A stretch of DNA of 64,000 nucleotides from Dioscorea cayenensis subsp. rotundata (lineage: Eukaryota; Streptophyta; Magnoliopsida; Dioscoreales; Dioscoreaceae), in assembly GCF_009730915.1 (NCBI RefSeq), contig NC_052475.1, forward strand, positions 29,325,016 through 29,389,015, written 5' to 3'. The position numbers were made by a program, and so were the translations under genes. Below the pieces are notes generated by a model, which searched no databases, had not been told where the DNA came from, and was given only the letters and a program-made list of their open reading frames with translations. This document shows positions 48,121 through 62,005 of the stretch, in pieces (position 1 is the stretch's first letter; every line of letters starts with the position of its first letter).

Positions 48121-48168
48121 TGGGAAACGGTTCCCAAGTTTCTGTTCATGTGGGAAACGGTTTCCCAA
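48121..48168. promoter_or_regulatory. Two tandem near-palindromes
   Basis: TGGGAAACGGTTCCCAA at 48121-48137 and TGGGAAACGGTTTCCCAA at 48151-48168 are each nearly self-complementary and exactly 30 bp apart. They lie about 0.27-0.31 kb upstream of the receptor kinase ATG. Symmetry and spacing suggest a paired site for a dimeric factor; no factor can be named. Confidence 0.5.
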
Positions 48169-48395
48169 GCTCATGCTGATGTTCAAGGAATGTGTCCTAT
48201 TTGTTTTTATTTATTAAAAATAATAAAAAAAAGTTGAGCAAAAATTAATTTTTAATTAATTAAACTACATCAGCATTTATTTAATTAATATAAAAACTCA
48301 AAAGAAGCGAAAAAATGGGAAATAATATAAAAAAAGAAAGAAAAAAAAAAGAAAAGAAAGAAAGGCAGCGTTTTTATTCTCTTGGTTTTGGAGTT

Positions 48396-48399
<4 letters not shown>

Positions 48400-48426
<27 letters not shown>
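48400..48426. repeat. (GA)n tract in the receptor kinase leader
   Basis: About 13 GA units end a few bases before the ATG at 48434. GA tracts in 5' leaders are common in plants. Confidence 0.9.
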
Positions 48427-48433
48427 GAAGAGA

Positions 48434-51400
48434 ATGGGAAGGGAATGGGGGATCTGGTTCTTCTTAGCTTGCATTTGGTTATCTAATCAGAGCTTTATCA
48501 ATGGCGACACAAACGCAACTGATGGTGAGATGATGATATGCTACTCTGGTTCTCAAGCTCTGACCTTTCTGCTTTTCAGCTTTTCTTTTGTCTTTCTTTT
48601 GTTAAATATAGTGAGAAATTTATATGAACTGTTTTTGATTGGGTGGCTACAATTGTGGAACATGCTCATTGTTCTTTTGCAGATGCTTGATGCTTTGTGG
48701 TTTCTTTACTGAGATGTGGTTTGTTTTTGTTTCATTTGCTTTTTTAAGGTTACTGGTTCTTTTTTCGCCTCTTTTATTTATTTAGTTTTTGTTTCTTGGA
48801 CTTTGGGTTGGTAGAGTTTAAAGTTCATGTTTTTGGGTTGTTTAGTCTATTTGTTTTTTTGTTAGGAGTTTTGCTTTATTGGATTTGGGTGGAAAGTGAT
48901 ATCTTTTCTCATAGATGTTTACTGCACTAATGTTTTCAAGCTTGAATGGCAGCTTATTGAGAATGATAATTCAGTAATTTATGGTATTTGTGTTATTATT
49001 CTCTTCTTTTTTTTTTAATATTGGATTGGTTTTAGGTATAGAATTGGTACCGTAAGTGTCAAACATTTTAAAAAAAATTATTTCTATATCTCAGACGTTT
49101 ATCATAATACATGGAGTGGCTGTTTTTTGAGAAAGAAAAATTGAATGAATTTGACATTTGTTTGATGCTTATTCTCAGATTGTAACACTGGAAAGAACCA
49201 ATTTTGCTTGCATTGATATTTTGAATGTTTCTTGTTGCAGCTGCTGCTCTCAATGCATTGTATAGCAGCCTGAATTTACCACCTCAGCTTACAGGGTGGA
49301 CACAGAGTGGTGGTGACCCATGTGGCCAGTCATGGAAAGGAATTACTTGTTCTGGCTCATCAGTTACTCAAATGTGAGTATAAGTTGCTTACTGTTTAAC
49401 TGTTTTGTCATGTGTAGCAGGATCTGTCTTTTGTATATCCTTTACATGTTTTGTACTCTGACATTTCAGAAACTTATCTGGTTTGGGGCTTAATGGGAGT
49501 ATGGGCTACATGATATCTAACTTGGCGTCCTTGATTGAACTGTTAGTCTTCTGGTTTATGTCCAAGATTTGCTCTTTTTTATCATGTTTTGATACTTATG
49601 TTGTTTCTTTGATATACTGAGATGGTTGCAGTGACTTGAGCAACAATAATCTTGGTAATGGAAGTCAAATACCATATAATCTTCCCTCGACTCTCCATAG
49701 ACTGTAAGAAATGAAATTATATTTGTTTTGATCATTTGATTTTCAAGCATGAATGTCTGGAGCATCTTACTGGGATCTTTGCCTGCAGGAATCTTGCTGG
49801 GAACCAGTACACTGGCAATATTCCTTATTCCATTGCTCTGATGCTCTCTCTTGAACATCTGTGAGTGACCTTGTGAATTCAATAATTTTTATACCATCAT
49901 TTAAATTTATTTGTAAGGTTGAAATTCTGAACTGTCAGCATTGGTTTTCATGATTGCAGAGATCTTGCTCACAATCAACTACAAGGTAGTTTGGCTGATG
50001 TGTTTCAGCAACTTACAAATCTCTCCATGATGTGAGTAGATTTTCTCTCTTATGGACTTTGAAATTTTCCTATTGGCAGCATTCTAATGGATTATGAGCA
50101 ATGTTAAAGAACTACTCTGTTATTGTTGAGAATTATCTACTTTCCTGTATCAATTGTGTTTTAAGTGCTGGCTGAACTATATATTTTGTATATGATCAAT
50201 TGTGCTAATGTCATTCTTAATATTACTAGCACTAGCAGTCTGGATATAAAATTGGCGGTGTTGTTCTCAATACTAGTCACATTCATTTCTCCAATTTTCG
50301 TCATTGTGTTATCATGCATTATGAAAATCTCATTATTTCCTCGCACAAAAGAAGACATTTATCTTCATATAATTTTGCTAATTTTCCTTTCACATAGTAG
50401 CTACATCTCATGATTTGTTTCTTATGCATCTCTAAATGAAAACTTTATGTTCCAGGGACCTCTCCTTCAATAATTTTTCAGCTGAACTCCCACAGAGTTT
50501 TAGCTCCCTTTCAAGTTTGAAGTCCTTGTAAGAAAATATGTGAATTTATTTTGTTCATAAACTGAGATTTTACTTTATTGCTTTTCTGTGATCTTATTAG
50601 TTGCTAACTTGCTTAACATTCTCCAGATATTTGCAAAGCAACAAGTTCTCAGGCCAGATTGACGTTCTTGCTGATCTGCCACTACAAGATTTGTTAGTGA
50701 ACGTCTATTTAGTTTGTTCATCTAGTAAAATTTTAAGTAATATGTATGGGCACTTGCATTAATATTGTGTTTGCATTGTTTTAGAAATGTTGCAAATAAC
50801 AACTTCAGCGGATCGATTCCTGACCAGTTGCTGAAAATAAATAATCTTCAGTGAGTATATGATGCTCATTAATGAAACCATATGGTCTGTAATGGCTGCT
50901 GTTATACCTGTAATTGTTTTTACACTTTATTTCATAGGATTGGGGGTAATCAATTTAACGTCACATTCACACCACCACCACCATCAAATAAAACTCCACC
51001 TGGCCGACGAGCAAACCCTAGCCAGAGCTCAGGGCGCGATAGTGGTTCATCTAGTGATAGTGGAGGTGAAAAGAGTTCTGGTATAGGTATTGGAGGCATA
51101 GTTGGAATTATTGTATCAGTTCTAGTCATAAGTTTCATTCTCGTGTTCTTGCTGATAAGGAGAAAAAAAAGTGAAGCTTCCTCTAAAGGAAATCGAAATC
51201 CCGAGCAAGACCAGCTTTTCACACCCCTTCCTTCTTATGAAGTTAAAGGTAAGGAAAATGTCATCTCGAAGTACTTTTCTATTCTTAGCATTACTCACTA
51301 TGTACAGATTTATAATATGATTAAAAATATATAAAATACATTCTGGCGTTTACAGAATCTCGTATGTTTGGTTTGCATCTACCACGGAGAAATTCTCTAT

Positions 51401-54400
51401 TGAACTAAATTAACAATGTTATCTGAATTAGAGCCTGATAGTGTTAGCAACTAGAACAAACAAAAGACGAACATATCCTGTCAATGCAGCCTATATATTT
51501 CTCATATGACAATTATCTGCAAAACTGGATACTGGTGACACATTAAAATCTTAGGACGCCTGAGATGTGTCGATAGATATCCCCATGTTTGCAAGGTTTA
51601 TTTATTTGTTCACAACATCTCTAATTAGGAGATCTTCAATGTTGTGATCTAATTTTCTGACCTTACCCAAGCAAATTCATGGAATCACATGAAATAATTG
51701 TGCCTTCATCCAATATCATTTAAATTTCTGGTCATATAAGCAATTTGTAGTTTTCAGATGAGCTGATGATGGATAGCTCTTTCCTGTATATACTAAATGG
51801 TGCATTAGACTGGTTACCAGTAAGATGATCAATCAGCTGAATTTTATGTTAAAACTTAAAGAATGATGAAATTCATTATACTAATAAAGCTTAATAAACC
51901 AAATTGGTATAATGTTGTTTTCTTTAATCTTTGCAGAGATGAAGCAGATCCAAACATCTTCTCTGGTTAGCACAAATGTGGTGCAACCAACTACCCCTAT
52001 TACCCTAAAGCCTCCGCCAAGGCAAAAATCATTCGATTCTGATGAATTTTCAACAAAGGCTGTTGTGAAAAATGCTACTCCAATTTCCATAAAGGCAACT
52101 GTCTATTCTGTTGCTGACCTCCAGATAGCTACAGAAAGCTTCAGTATAGACAATCTCATAGGTGAGGGGTCTAGTGGGCGTGTTTATAAAGCTCAGTTTA
52201 TTGATGGAAAGGTAAGGCATTCTCTTAAGATACAAGATTCTTTCTTTTCCCTATTCGCACATCTTTATTTACTTCTTTGTGTGTCATAAAGGTGTTTTGA
52301 AATGACATTTAGACTAAATTTTTTCTTCTTTATGGGTGCTATACTTAGAGAGATGAATAGAAGGAAAGCAAAGATCTTATTATTTTGCATTTTTTGTCAT
52401 TAGGTTCTGGCTGTGAAGAAAATAAATTCTTCGGCCTTGCCCAACCAATCTTCTGAGGATTTCTTGGAGGTGGTTTCAAATGTCTCACGGTTGCATCATC
52501 CTAATTTGACGGAGCTTGTGGGCTACTGTTCTGAGCATGGGCAGCACTTGATGGTTTATGAGTTTCACAAGAATGGATCACTTCATGATTTCCTTCACAT
52601 CTCTGATGAATACAAGAAGCCATTGTCTTGGAATGCCCGTGTGAAAATTGCACTAGGGAGTGCACGGGCATTAGAGTAAGTATTACTCTCTTAAATAAAA
52701 TTGAATGCACATTTATTGCTTATATTTTATCTGAAGCATATCTGCAAGGCATATAATTATCTCATCCTTCTTCTGATAGTTGCTGGAATTTTACTACTGT
52801 CCTTTGTATTAATGTTCACATAAAGTTGTAAAAGCATAATTGCCTGCAGGCATCAGCTGAGGTTTATGTGCATATTTCTCATATTTTGCTGCTTACTGTG
52901 AACAATTGTTTAAGACAGCAAAGAAAGTGTAAGTGAGTGGTTGAAGTTGTCAATGCCCAATATTTCTTCATCTACAATGTTGCTTTTGTGACATATTCTT
53001 GAATCATCAATTACATACAACAAACTCTAAAGATACTGACACTGTAGATCAATTTGTTTTCTTTGTTTCGCTTGTTCCAATTCCATTGTACTTTGCTTCA
53101 TCACATTCTATATGATTCATAAAATCCCAATAAAGATTTTAACTGTGTTTCTTCGTCAAATTACAAATGTCGTCGTTGGATGTTAGTGCATTTACCCATA
53201 ACTCATGTTGTATCAGGTACTTGCATGAAGTTTGCTCACCATCAGTTGTCCACAAAAATTTCAAGTCGGCCAATATTTTACTTGATGCAGAGCTTAACCC
53301 TCATCTTTCAGATTGTGGGCTAGCAACGCTAATTCCCGATCCAGAATATCAGGTAAAACTCCTTGGCTTCTACAACTAGTTCAGATTCACCATTGTTATT
53401 GGTCAAACTTATAATTAAGAATGACATCATATTATTACTACATCTTCCGTTTAATCAGACAGACCAACCTTCTGAAAAATCAATTAAATTTTGTCATTCT
53501 AGCTAGTGTTCAATTTGATTGAACTCTTATAGGTTTGTATTAACCTTTGGTAGTTACTCATGACTATGAAGTTTTCCCTCAGATAAAGGTTAATTTACAG
53601 ACCCAAGATTAAAATCGTCAGCAGAGAAGTTTCATAATAAAGTATAATAGAGCGGCAAGTTGTTCATCATCGATTAAATTATAATAACTTATACAATAGT
53701 TTCTCCCATTGATTTTTAATATGCAGTCGGTGGAAAATTCTATGAGCTCTGGATATAAAGCCCCTGAGGTTGCAATGTCGGGGCAGTATACTCTGAAGAG
53801 TGATGTCTACAGTTTCGGTGTGGTCATGCTAGAACTCATCACCGGGCGGAAACCTTTTGACAGGTAAACTTGGAACACGGCAATAGCACTTCCTGATTGC
53901 GCTTCATCTTTGATAGTTCTTAAAGAATTATTTGAGACAACTGAAAAATCCTCAAGTTTTTCTTGTTCATGCTGTGATTGTGATAAAAATAATTTGACAC
54001 AGCTCAAGACCGAGGTCAGAGCAGTCTCTAGTTCGGTGGGCGACTCCCCAGCTCCATGACATTGATGCATTGGATAAGATGGTTGATCCTGCACTTAAGG
54101 GACTATGCCCTCCGAAATCACTCTCAAGATTCGCTGATGTGATTGCACTGTGTGTTCAGGTACATAAACTGCACCATATATTTGTTGCCATCTTATGTTA
54201 TTGTTCGAGACACGGTTGCCTTGATACTGCATAGTTTAACCACTAAGATACCACAAACACATGGTTATATATTTTGGTCATCTATCTCTTCAAACACATG
54301 CAACAAAAGATACAATATTTCTGAGACATTTTCTCGGAGAGTTGCATTGACTAATGGATCTCACATTTACATCCTGTTTTGATAGCCTGAGCCAGAATTT

Positions 54401-54517
54401 CGGCCACCGATGTCAGAGGTTGTCCAGGCATTACTTCGTCTGGTTCAGAGGGCCAACATGAGCAAGAGGTTGTCAGCTGGAGATGATGACCAAGATTTGC
54501 AAGAGTTTACATTCTAG
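48434..54517 (+). CDS. STRUBBELIG-receptor family (SRF) LRR receptor kinase, atypical
   Basis: Sixteen exons: 48434-48524, 49241-49373, 49470-49541, 49632-49703, 49789-49860, 49960-50031, 50456-50527, 50627-50692, 50785-50850, 50938-51248, 51937-52211, 52404-52675, 53217-53352, 53727-53863, 54003-54159, 54386-54517. Together they give 711 aa. Order: signal peptide; SUB domain with [14 protein letters not shown]; about seven LRRs on 72- or 66-bp exons; Pro/Ser-rich stretch; membrane helix ([20 protein letters not shown]); kinase domain. The P-loop ([11 protein letters not shown]) and Lys (LAVKKI) remain, but the catalytic loop is [11 protein letters not shown] (no HRD Asp) and DFG is replaced by SDCGLA, so a pseudokinase is expected, as known for STRUBBELIG. 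Such receptors act in cell-surface signalling. The closest family member is not assigned. Confidence 0.94.
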
Positions 54518-55640
54518 ATCATATTTGAGTATTGATGCCTATACTCGTTTCCCAACCAAAATAGCTCCTTCATTTCAGGCCTTTTCTTTGTTCCTCTTTT
54601 TCAAGTGTTAATAGGAATGATGTTCTGAAACATGACTAAAGTTATCATCGAATTGCTTGAGAATTTGTATAGTGTTTGCTAAGGAGGCATCTGTTAAGTA
54701 TTTTTAAAGGATAACAAGGGATGTCTTCTATATCAAGTGGTGGGTTATCTGCTGTACAGGGTTTTGTTTTAATTTGACAACTTTTTGGGCCTTTTCTTTC
54801 TTATCTTTTTTTTTATTTCTTATTTTAAATAAAAAAGGTGATTTGGGGGAATTTAATAAGCTTTTTTGTACACAAATCAATGAATCATGCCTCACAGACC
54901 TCAGATCAATAAAGATTTCGAGAACTGTGTTTAGATTGAAGAAGAAAAGATTAAAAAAAAAGTACTAGATGAAAAAGGAAAACAAATATTTGTGTTTTCC
55001 TTTTCATAGGTTCATCTGATATCCCATCTCATAGTCTACCAAACATTTGGAAAACAATTTATAGTTATTTATTTTTCTGGTGTTCGGTTGCAAAAGGAAA
55101 TAAAATGGATAACCCAATAAAAAAATGTAAATGAAAAAACTAGTTATTATCTTTTATTTTCTTTGTTTTTCCTCATTCTCATGACCCAAAAGCACCACAG
55201 GCCAAGCTTTAGAAGCATTCTTACAACATAGGAGAAATAATAAAAATAAATAAATACATATATATCTATATATATATATATATGCACACACAGAAAATAA
55301 AAAGTTCCTATCAATTAAATTATATCTCAATCCAAACAAGTCCTATGCATTTAAGAAGAAATATTTCAAAAGCAAGATTTCCACAAATAAAAGTGCATCA
55401 TCAATAAACAAACTGCAGAGCTTTTAAAGTCCCAAACCATATCAATTTGCTGGGTTGTAGATACAACATAACATGATCGATCCATAATAATCATCCTGCC
55501 ATCTCTGACTCTGAGCATGTAACAACTAATGATCATAAGCTTAATATTTGAAGAAACACATGCACTAACCCAACATTGAGTAATTAACAAGATCTCATAG
55601 TCCTTTGATAGTCAGTTTATGGCAAAAGAGAGGGAACTCA
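54518..55640. other. Convergent intergenic region
   Basis: 3' flanks of the receptor kinase and RPT1 genes. It is AT-rich with a short TA run near 55257-55281. No gene is seen. Confidence 0.5.
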
Positions 55641-58600
55641 CTAGTTGTAAACCATATACTTCGGTGTTGCACTAAACTTCTGGTAACCCTTGATGACCTT
55701 ATTTACGGCATCAAGGAAGTCTTTCTCTGTAACTGTCTTCCTGCGTGCCCGGATAGCAAACATGCCAGCTTCAGTGCATACACTTCTGATGTCCGCTCCT
55801 GAGTTGAAAAAAATAGAAAAACAATCAGAACTTGTTAAGGAAAGCAAAGCCAGTAATGGAACTCATTTTATATGCAATGTATATTTATGCTGAATAATGA
55901 AAGCACAGTATCAAGTGGTAACAATCTGGGAGAGATAATCAGGGGGATCAATTACCAGTTGAGTTGGGGCAGAGACGAGCAAGAAGCTCAAATCGAATAT
56001 CTCTTTCACAGTTCATTGTTCTCGTGTGGATTTTGAATATCTGTGTTCGGCTCTCCAAATCAGGTAGCCCAAACTCAATTTTGCGATCCAAACGTCCAGG
56101 GCGAAGAAGCGCTGGGTCCAAAGTATCAGGTCTGGATTAACAAAAAAAAAACATAAAGAACTAGTGATTATTTTTATTTTTATTTTTATTTTTATTTTTA
56201 AACTTTATGAAGTCAATTAACATGATTCACGAGATAGCATATGATAGAAGTCAATGTTAAGTTCTGAAAATTGGTTGTTCACAATTATTGTAAGAGCCAA
56301 GAATACAAGACAAGGTACCTATTAGTTGCCATTAGAACTTTAATATTTCCTCTAGCATCAAAACCATCAAGTTGATTCACAATTTCAAGCATGGTGCGCT
56401 GGACTTCATTGTCACCACCAACACCATCATCAAAACGGGCGCCACCAATAGCATCAACTTCATCGAAAAAAACAATGCAAGCCTTTTTTGAGCGTGCCAT
56501 CTATATACAAGATTAAGACAATTGTTACAGATTGTGTGGGGAGAAAGAGATAATATAATATAGGAATTAATTGATTATAAACTCAAGAATAACTGAAAAT
56601 TGACGTAATATCACTAAAAGCTCAAAAACCTGAAACAGTTCGCGAACCATCCGAGCGCCTTCTCCAACATATTTTTGAACAAGCTCACTTCCAATAACCC
56701 GGATAAAGCAGGCATCTGTTCTGTTTGCCACAGCTCTTGCCAGTAATGTTTTGCCAGTTCCAGGGGGGCCATAACACAGGACCCCTTTAGGAGGATCAAT
56801 ACCTAGTTTCACAAATTTCTCAGGATGAAGCATAGGAAGCTCTACAACCTACAAGTCAAATAAATTTGAAGGCTAAGCATCTTGGTCAGTTTCAACAAAA
56901 CAATTAACAATTTTACAATTTCATTAATATCAAGTTCAGAATTCATCTTATACAAGTAAAATCAAACACACCTCTCTCATCTTCTCGATTTGTTCTTTGC
57001 AACCGCCAACATCATTGTAGGTGACATCAGGCTTTTCTTCAACAGTCATCATCGTAACACTCGGATCAATTTTTGGTGGCAAAGGAATTTGTATTTGATA
57101 TTTGTTCCTATCCACTCTACAAAAAGTTGAATCAAACAAAAGATCAACAGTGAATAGGATCAAACATTAAGTCCCAATAAATGATACAGTACACATTACG
57201 GTAGAAAAGGAGGTTGAAATCATCAAAGATTAGATCTTTTCTAACTCTGTCTGTAACTCACTACAGGCTAGGAAAATAAACAGAAGATGTGTCATTGTTA
57301 AATTAGAAGTGCATTCATCACGAAAATGATCACAATGATTTGTGTATTTCATGTGGCAAAAGATGGGAGTCAATGAGCAAAGTTGAGTACATGCTAATCG
57401 CTACTCATAGGTAGAGACAGGTTCATCAAATTAGAGCAGTGTCATGCACCTTGCCAGTGATAATACTTTTGGCTAAATGGAAAGAGTGAGATAAGGAGAA
57501 CTGATTATTCTAATGAGGGCATTGGCAAAGTAAAAGGGTGGTTAGCTTCAGGGAATATGTTCAATTTTGAGAGGGTGTTGAGAAGGAATAGGTGCATCCT
57601 CCTCCTAAAACATCCATCAATTAGCCTAAACTAACTTTACAATTCTCGATCTTGTGACTCCACATCCAGCGTCAATTGAATAAGGCACCAAAAGAGGGAG
57701 ATCCTTTCAGTAGAGGAAACTTAACAATTTTCACTGTATGTGATTGATGTTCATTTGGTGCATTACATACCCAAGACAGACACAAGCCCTTTCTTTACAG
57801 AGAGGGGAAAGGGAACATGAAGACCATATTAAAAAACTTCAGAGAACTGCCATAGTCCTCAGTCCTCATCCACAGAATACACAACGGTCAGGATAATTAA
57901 CTGCCATCCCAAGCCATCTTAAACTTCAATTGTTGGTAAAAACTAGGAAATGTCCTCAATAATCTGATGAGCATGTCCTAAGAAGTACCCACTGTGAACT
58001 TATCTCAAGACATGAAAATAACCGAGTAAGTCACTTGACATTGTTGCTTCTCTTAAATATAATAACATATACAGCAGCATTTGGAAACAGCTTCTCCCCT
58101 TAAATTCCTTCAAATTTGTCATTCCACCCCTCTTTCGTTTTTATAGTACCAAAAGCACAGTGACCGCTGAAAGCTAGACCCCTGGAATCTTACCCACTGT
58201 TATCTCAAGAAATAAACATAACTGGAGTCCTTAATGTCTCCACTTAAATTCCTTCAAATTAGTCATTATGCTACTGTTTCATTTTTATAGCACTAAGAGC
58301 ACACACTTAATGCTGAAACAGCTAGACCCCTGGAATCTTAATATAGTTTGTTCAACTTCAGTGCTAAATGTCAATAGAAACATGAAGCATTTAGGGACGT
58401 CAAATATACTCAAATGTAGGGAAAAAAAATACTAGAATTACCCAACACGCATTCCTTCTTCTATATCAGTTGGAGAAACTTTGTCGCCCAACCCAACAAC
58501 AAACTGCATGTGGTACAAAAAATGACCAACTCAAACCACTTGATGTCAACAAACTCAAATACATGATTTACATAAAAGTAAGATCAATGACCATACCTTA

Positions 58601-60843
58601 GCAATTTGCTTGACGTTTATTATATATTTAGCATCATCTGTATTTGGATTTATTATTTTTGTACACCTTGCAACCTGCAGATAATATAACAGCCAGCCTC
58701 AAATTTCAAGGGCACATGAACAGAATTACAAATGCACACTTGTAATAGAAAATCAAGGATTCAAAATCAAAATAATTAAGATGCTGACAAGGTTAACTAA
58801 TTTACCTGAAGTGGTTGTTCTTCCTGCATCATTTGTTTGTCTGAAACCAGGTCCCATTGGCTTGGTGCAGCTAAACCAGTATCAGACTCCTTAATTCCTG
58901 ATTTTTAATTGAAAATTGAGGTCTTTAGAGATTTGAACATATATCTATTGAAATAACTTGCAATAAGGAATACGACAAAATCCATGATATATAGAGCTGC
59001 AAAATAAGAAGTTTATAAAATCAATTGTACTGTTTTTGAAGGATAGGTAGATGCAAGCTAGGGAACATAAGCGGCAACTATTTGGACAATAGTAGAATGC
59101 TCAGTTATACTACTACATACAGTGCATCTAAGGAAGCACAATAGGAGAAGCATAGCTCTTACCAGCGGAAAGTTGGGCATTTGAATTCATTCACCTAAAG
59201 AAGAGCAATATGCTTTCCTCCAAAATGAAACTATCAGGGCCATCACCAAAATTGAAACAAGATATAAAGAAACATATCCATAACAGGCAGAAAAGAGGTC
59301 GTGTGATCCTTCTCAAGGAGATCTAATCACTTCCCATTACAAGAGAAAAGAGCACCTAAGATCCTACTCAATGCATCTAGGAGCCTCCAATTCCTTGTAA
59401 ACAAGAATTATAAAAGAATGGTTGGCAAGCTGTTAACAATGGGGGAAGAACCAAAGAAAAATATAGTTTGTATTGAAATTCATATACCATCAATACTGTT
59501 AAAACTTACAGCTTCAAGCATAGAGACACATATGGAACAACCATTTTAAAGTTATCAAAGCCAAATTATAACTGCAGAAGTCCTTGCCACAAACATCTGA
59601 ATAATTTGGTAAAAGTAGCACTCTCAATCTTAGGATTATCAGCAATGTGGTAATATTTCAAATTAAATATATATAGCAGAAAACTATAGAAAGATGTATA
59701 ACTTATCCTAAAATGAGCCTTGAGTTCCAATTACAACACAGACATTAAAGACAAAACAACACATAGTAAAGGCAAAGGGCACAATCAATCAACTTTACAA
59801 ACCTAATACAGAGTTTTCTACTTTCTTCCTTCAATTGAGCATGCCTAGCCACTGGACTGGTTCTGATCCCTATCTTCACCACCACCAACTCATATGAAAG
59901 TTAACAAGTTCAACCAAACTCTATATTGGACACCCAATGAAATCTTAATGACAGGAAAAAAAATCTAACAAATGTCTATCCCTCAAGCAATATTCAATAT
60001 TATCTACTCAAGTCAACAGTTACATGAATCGTGAAAGGACAAATTATTATTAGGAATGATGAAAAGCTCAATCCAATGATCCATTTTAACTTCAAAATAT
60101 CATACCACACGATAAAGGCCATAAAAAAAATTCTACTAAAAATAAAGGAGTGTGACACTCTGTGCTTGAGCTTCACAATAGAGCACATTGACTTTACATT
60201 TACCTCAAAAGCAATATAGTTAATCCGGATTAAAATCTAAATCCTAAAAACAGAACTACAAAAAATAAATCAAAGCAACGCAAAAACCATCTAAAACCAT
60301 TGTTTTGTAAATAGAGAACTTGATCAGAGAGAAATAGAAAGAGAGAACAACATATGACCACGCACCGCATAAATCATTGACCTTCTTGGCCATTTCTTTG
60401 ATTTCCTTCTCCACTTTCTTGATGCTTCCAGAGTAAGGTCCTAAGCCCTGCCATCAAACAATTGCAAATCAACAAAAATCACACCAAAGATAACACAATA
60501 GCACTCTCCAGATACAAACCCTATAAAAAAAAATTAAAACATCCCATAAAAAATAAAGGGGACACGAAACCCTAGAAATCAAGCAAGGGCTTCATTCCTA
60601 AATATGGAGGAAAAAAAAAAGAATCGAATTGACCAAAAGGAAACCATATCGCATATAGATATAGAGAAACAAAAAACAAAGGATCAAGGATCTAAATGAT
60701 CGGAATGACAGAAGATATAGAGATGAAAATGAAACTAGTAGGAACAAGGATTGGGCGTATACGTAGGTCTTGAGAAGCGCGATGTCGTCCTCATCGAGAG
60801 GACGAGGGTTCTTCTCGTTCAACTCCTCCGGCTCCGGTGCCAT
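55641..60843 (-). CDS. RPT1: 26S proteasome regulatory ATPase RPT1
   Basis: Ten exons: 60843-60763, 60447-60366, 58897-58806, 58674-58597, 58503-58442, 57116-56972, 56848-56630, 56500-56319, 56131-55956, 55798-55641. Together they give 424 aa, near the usual length. RPT1 is one of six AAA+ ATPases at the base of the 19S particle that unfold substrates into the 20S core. Visible: acidic N-terminus [15 protein letters not shown]; coiled coil ([17 protein letters not shown]); OB-fold region; Walker A GPPGTGKT (about 207-214); Walker B IVFFDEVD (about 262-269); second region of homology [18 protein letters not shown]-terminus TPKYMVYN. Introns 2 and 5 exceed 1.3 kb; intron 5 contains a local duplication. 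Plants often have RPT1A/B copies; which this is cannot be told. Confidence 0.96.
58096..58340. repeat. Tandem duplication in RPT1 intron 5
   Basis: Segments 58096-58192 and 58239-58340 share CTTAAATTCCTTCAAATT, GTCATT, TTTTTATAG.AC.A and GCTAGACCCCTGGAATCTTA, about 145 bp apart. Confidence 0.85.
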
Positions 60844-61632
60844 GGCCGCCTCCTTGAGCTCTCGCGATATCGCTTTTCAGCACTGAATTAAGAGTGCTTT
60901 AAAATATAAAGGAATCACTCCGAAATAGCACTTTCAACGTTTTACACCCTCATTAATTTATATTTACTTTTTAATTAAACATTGTTTTTTTTCATATATA
61001 CCCCTAAATAATTTATAATTTTACGTAAACTTAATTTTTTTTTTATTGTTGAATTTAATATTTTGAAATTTTAATTAATCCGGTTTAGTTGAACATTTAG
61101 ATGTTTTTCTTCTTATTTTTTAGAAACGTCCACCTAGGGATTTTCCATGTAGAAAAAGTCCTTGATAGTTTACGCATGAACAATACTTCATGAAATTATT
61201 TAATTAATCAATAAATAAAAAAAAGCAATAAAACCAATATTTGTTCCACGAATCATAGCTAAAATGGAGACATTTCAAAGGTAAATATTTACAAAATTCA
61301 TAATTTTTTTTTAATGAAAATATGCTGCTTTGTACATATGATGCAACATCCGAGATATTTACAAAATGGAAAACCTATGTTTGAAAATTATGAAAGAACC
61401 AACTATCTGATGTTGCGATAAAGTTAAGAGGATTTGATCATCTCTAGCAACTGGAAGAGAAATTTCGGGCTCGATCTCTTCCAATGTCAGTGAGCAACTG
61501 ATTATTCTAGCAAAATTCAGTCACGTTATTTTTTCCTGGTCTTTGTTTGTCTTTTGTATACCATTATCAACTTGAATAACTGTTAGCAGCTAATCACAAG
61601 CAAGAAGACATCTATGATTAATTTTTTTTTCT
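60844..61632. promoter_or_regulatory. RPT1 promoter and 3' flank of the SAC phosphatase gene
   Basis: AT-rich 0.8 kb between two minus-strand genes. A TATA-like string (complement of about 60901-60913) lies about 60 bp upstream of the RPT1 ATG. The distal part should be the 3' UTR of the SAC gene. Confidence 0.5.
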
Positions 61633-61971
61633 TCAGATCAATGTGAAACAGTTGTCTCCTTCGGCTACCCACTGCACAAAGCTCTCAGAAAATATGTTGA
61701 CAACGTCAGTGCTATGATTGGAAACATCACAAGAAATTTGAGCTCCTTCTGCTTCCTCTCCCTGGATGTAAACAATATGGACGATAAACAAAAATGTTAT
61801 GTTTTGATCTTATTATCATGAGACAGGAAGCAACCGGCAAAATAGAGGCACGGTTCATTTATTTCATGACATACGTTAGTGTGAGGTTCATCCTCAGCCT
61901 CAGGTATTTGTTCAATATCATCTCCTAATGATGTCCTGCAGTAGTGATGAAGATTAGAGTTATTTTGCAGC

Positions 61972-62005
<34 letters not shown>

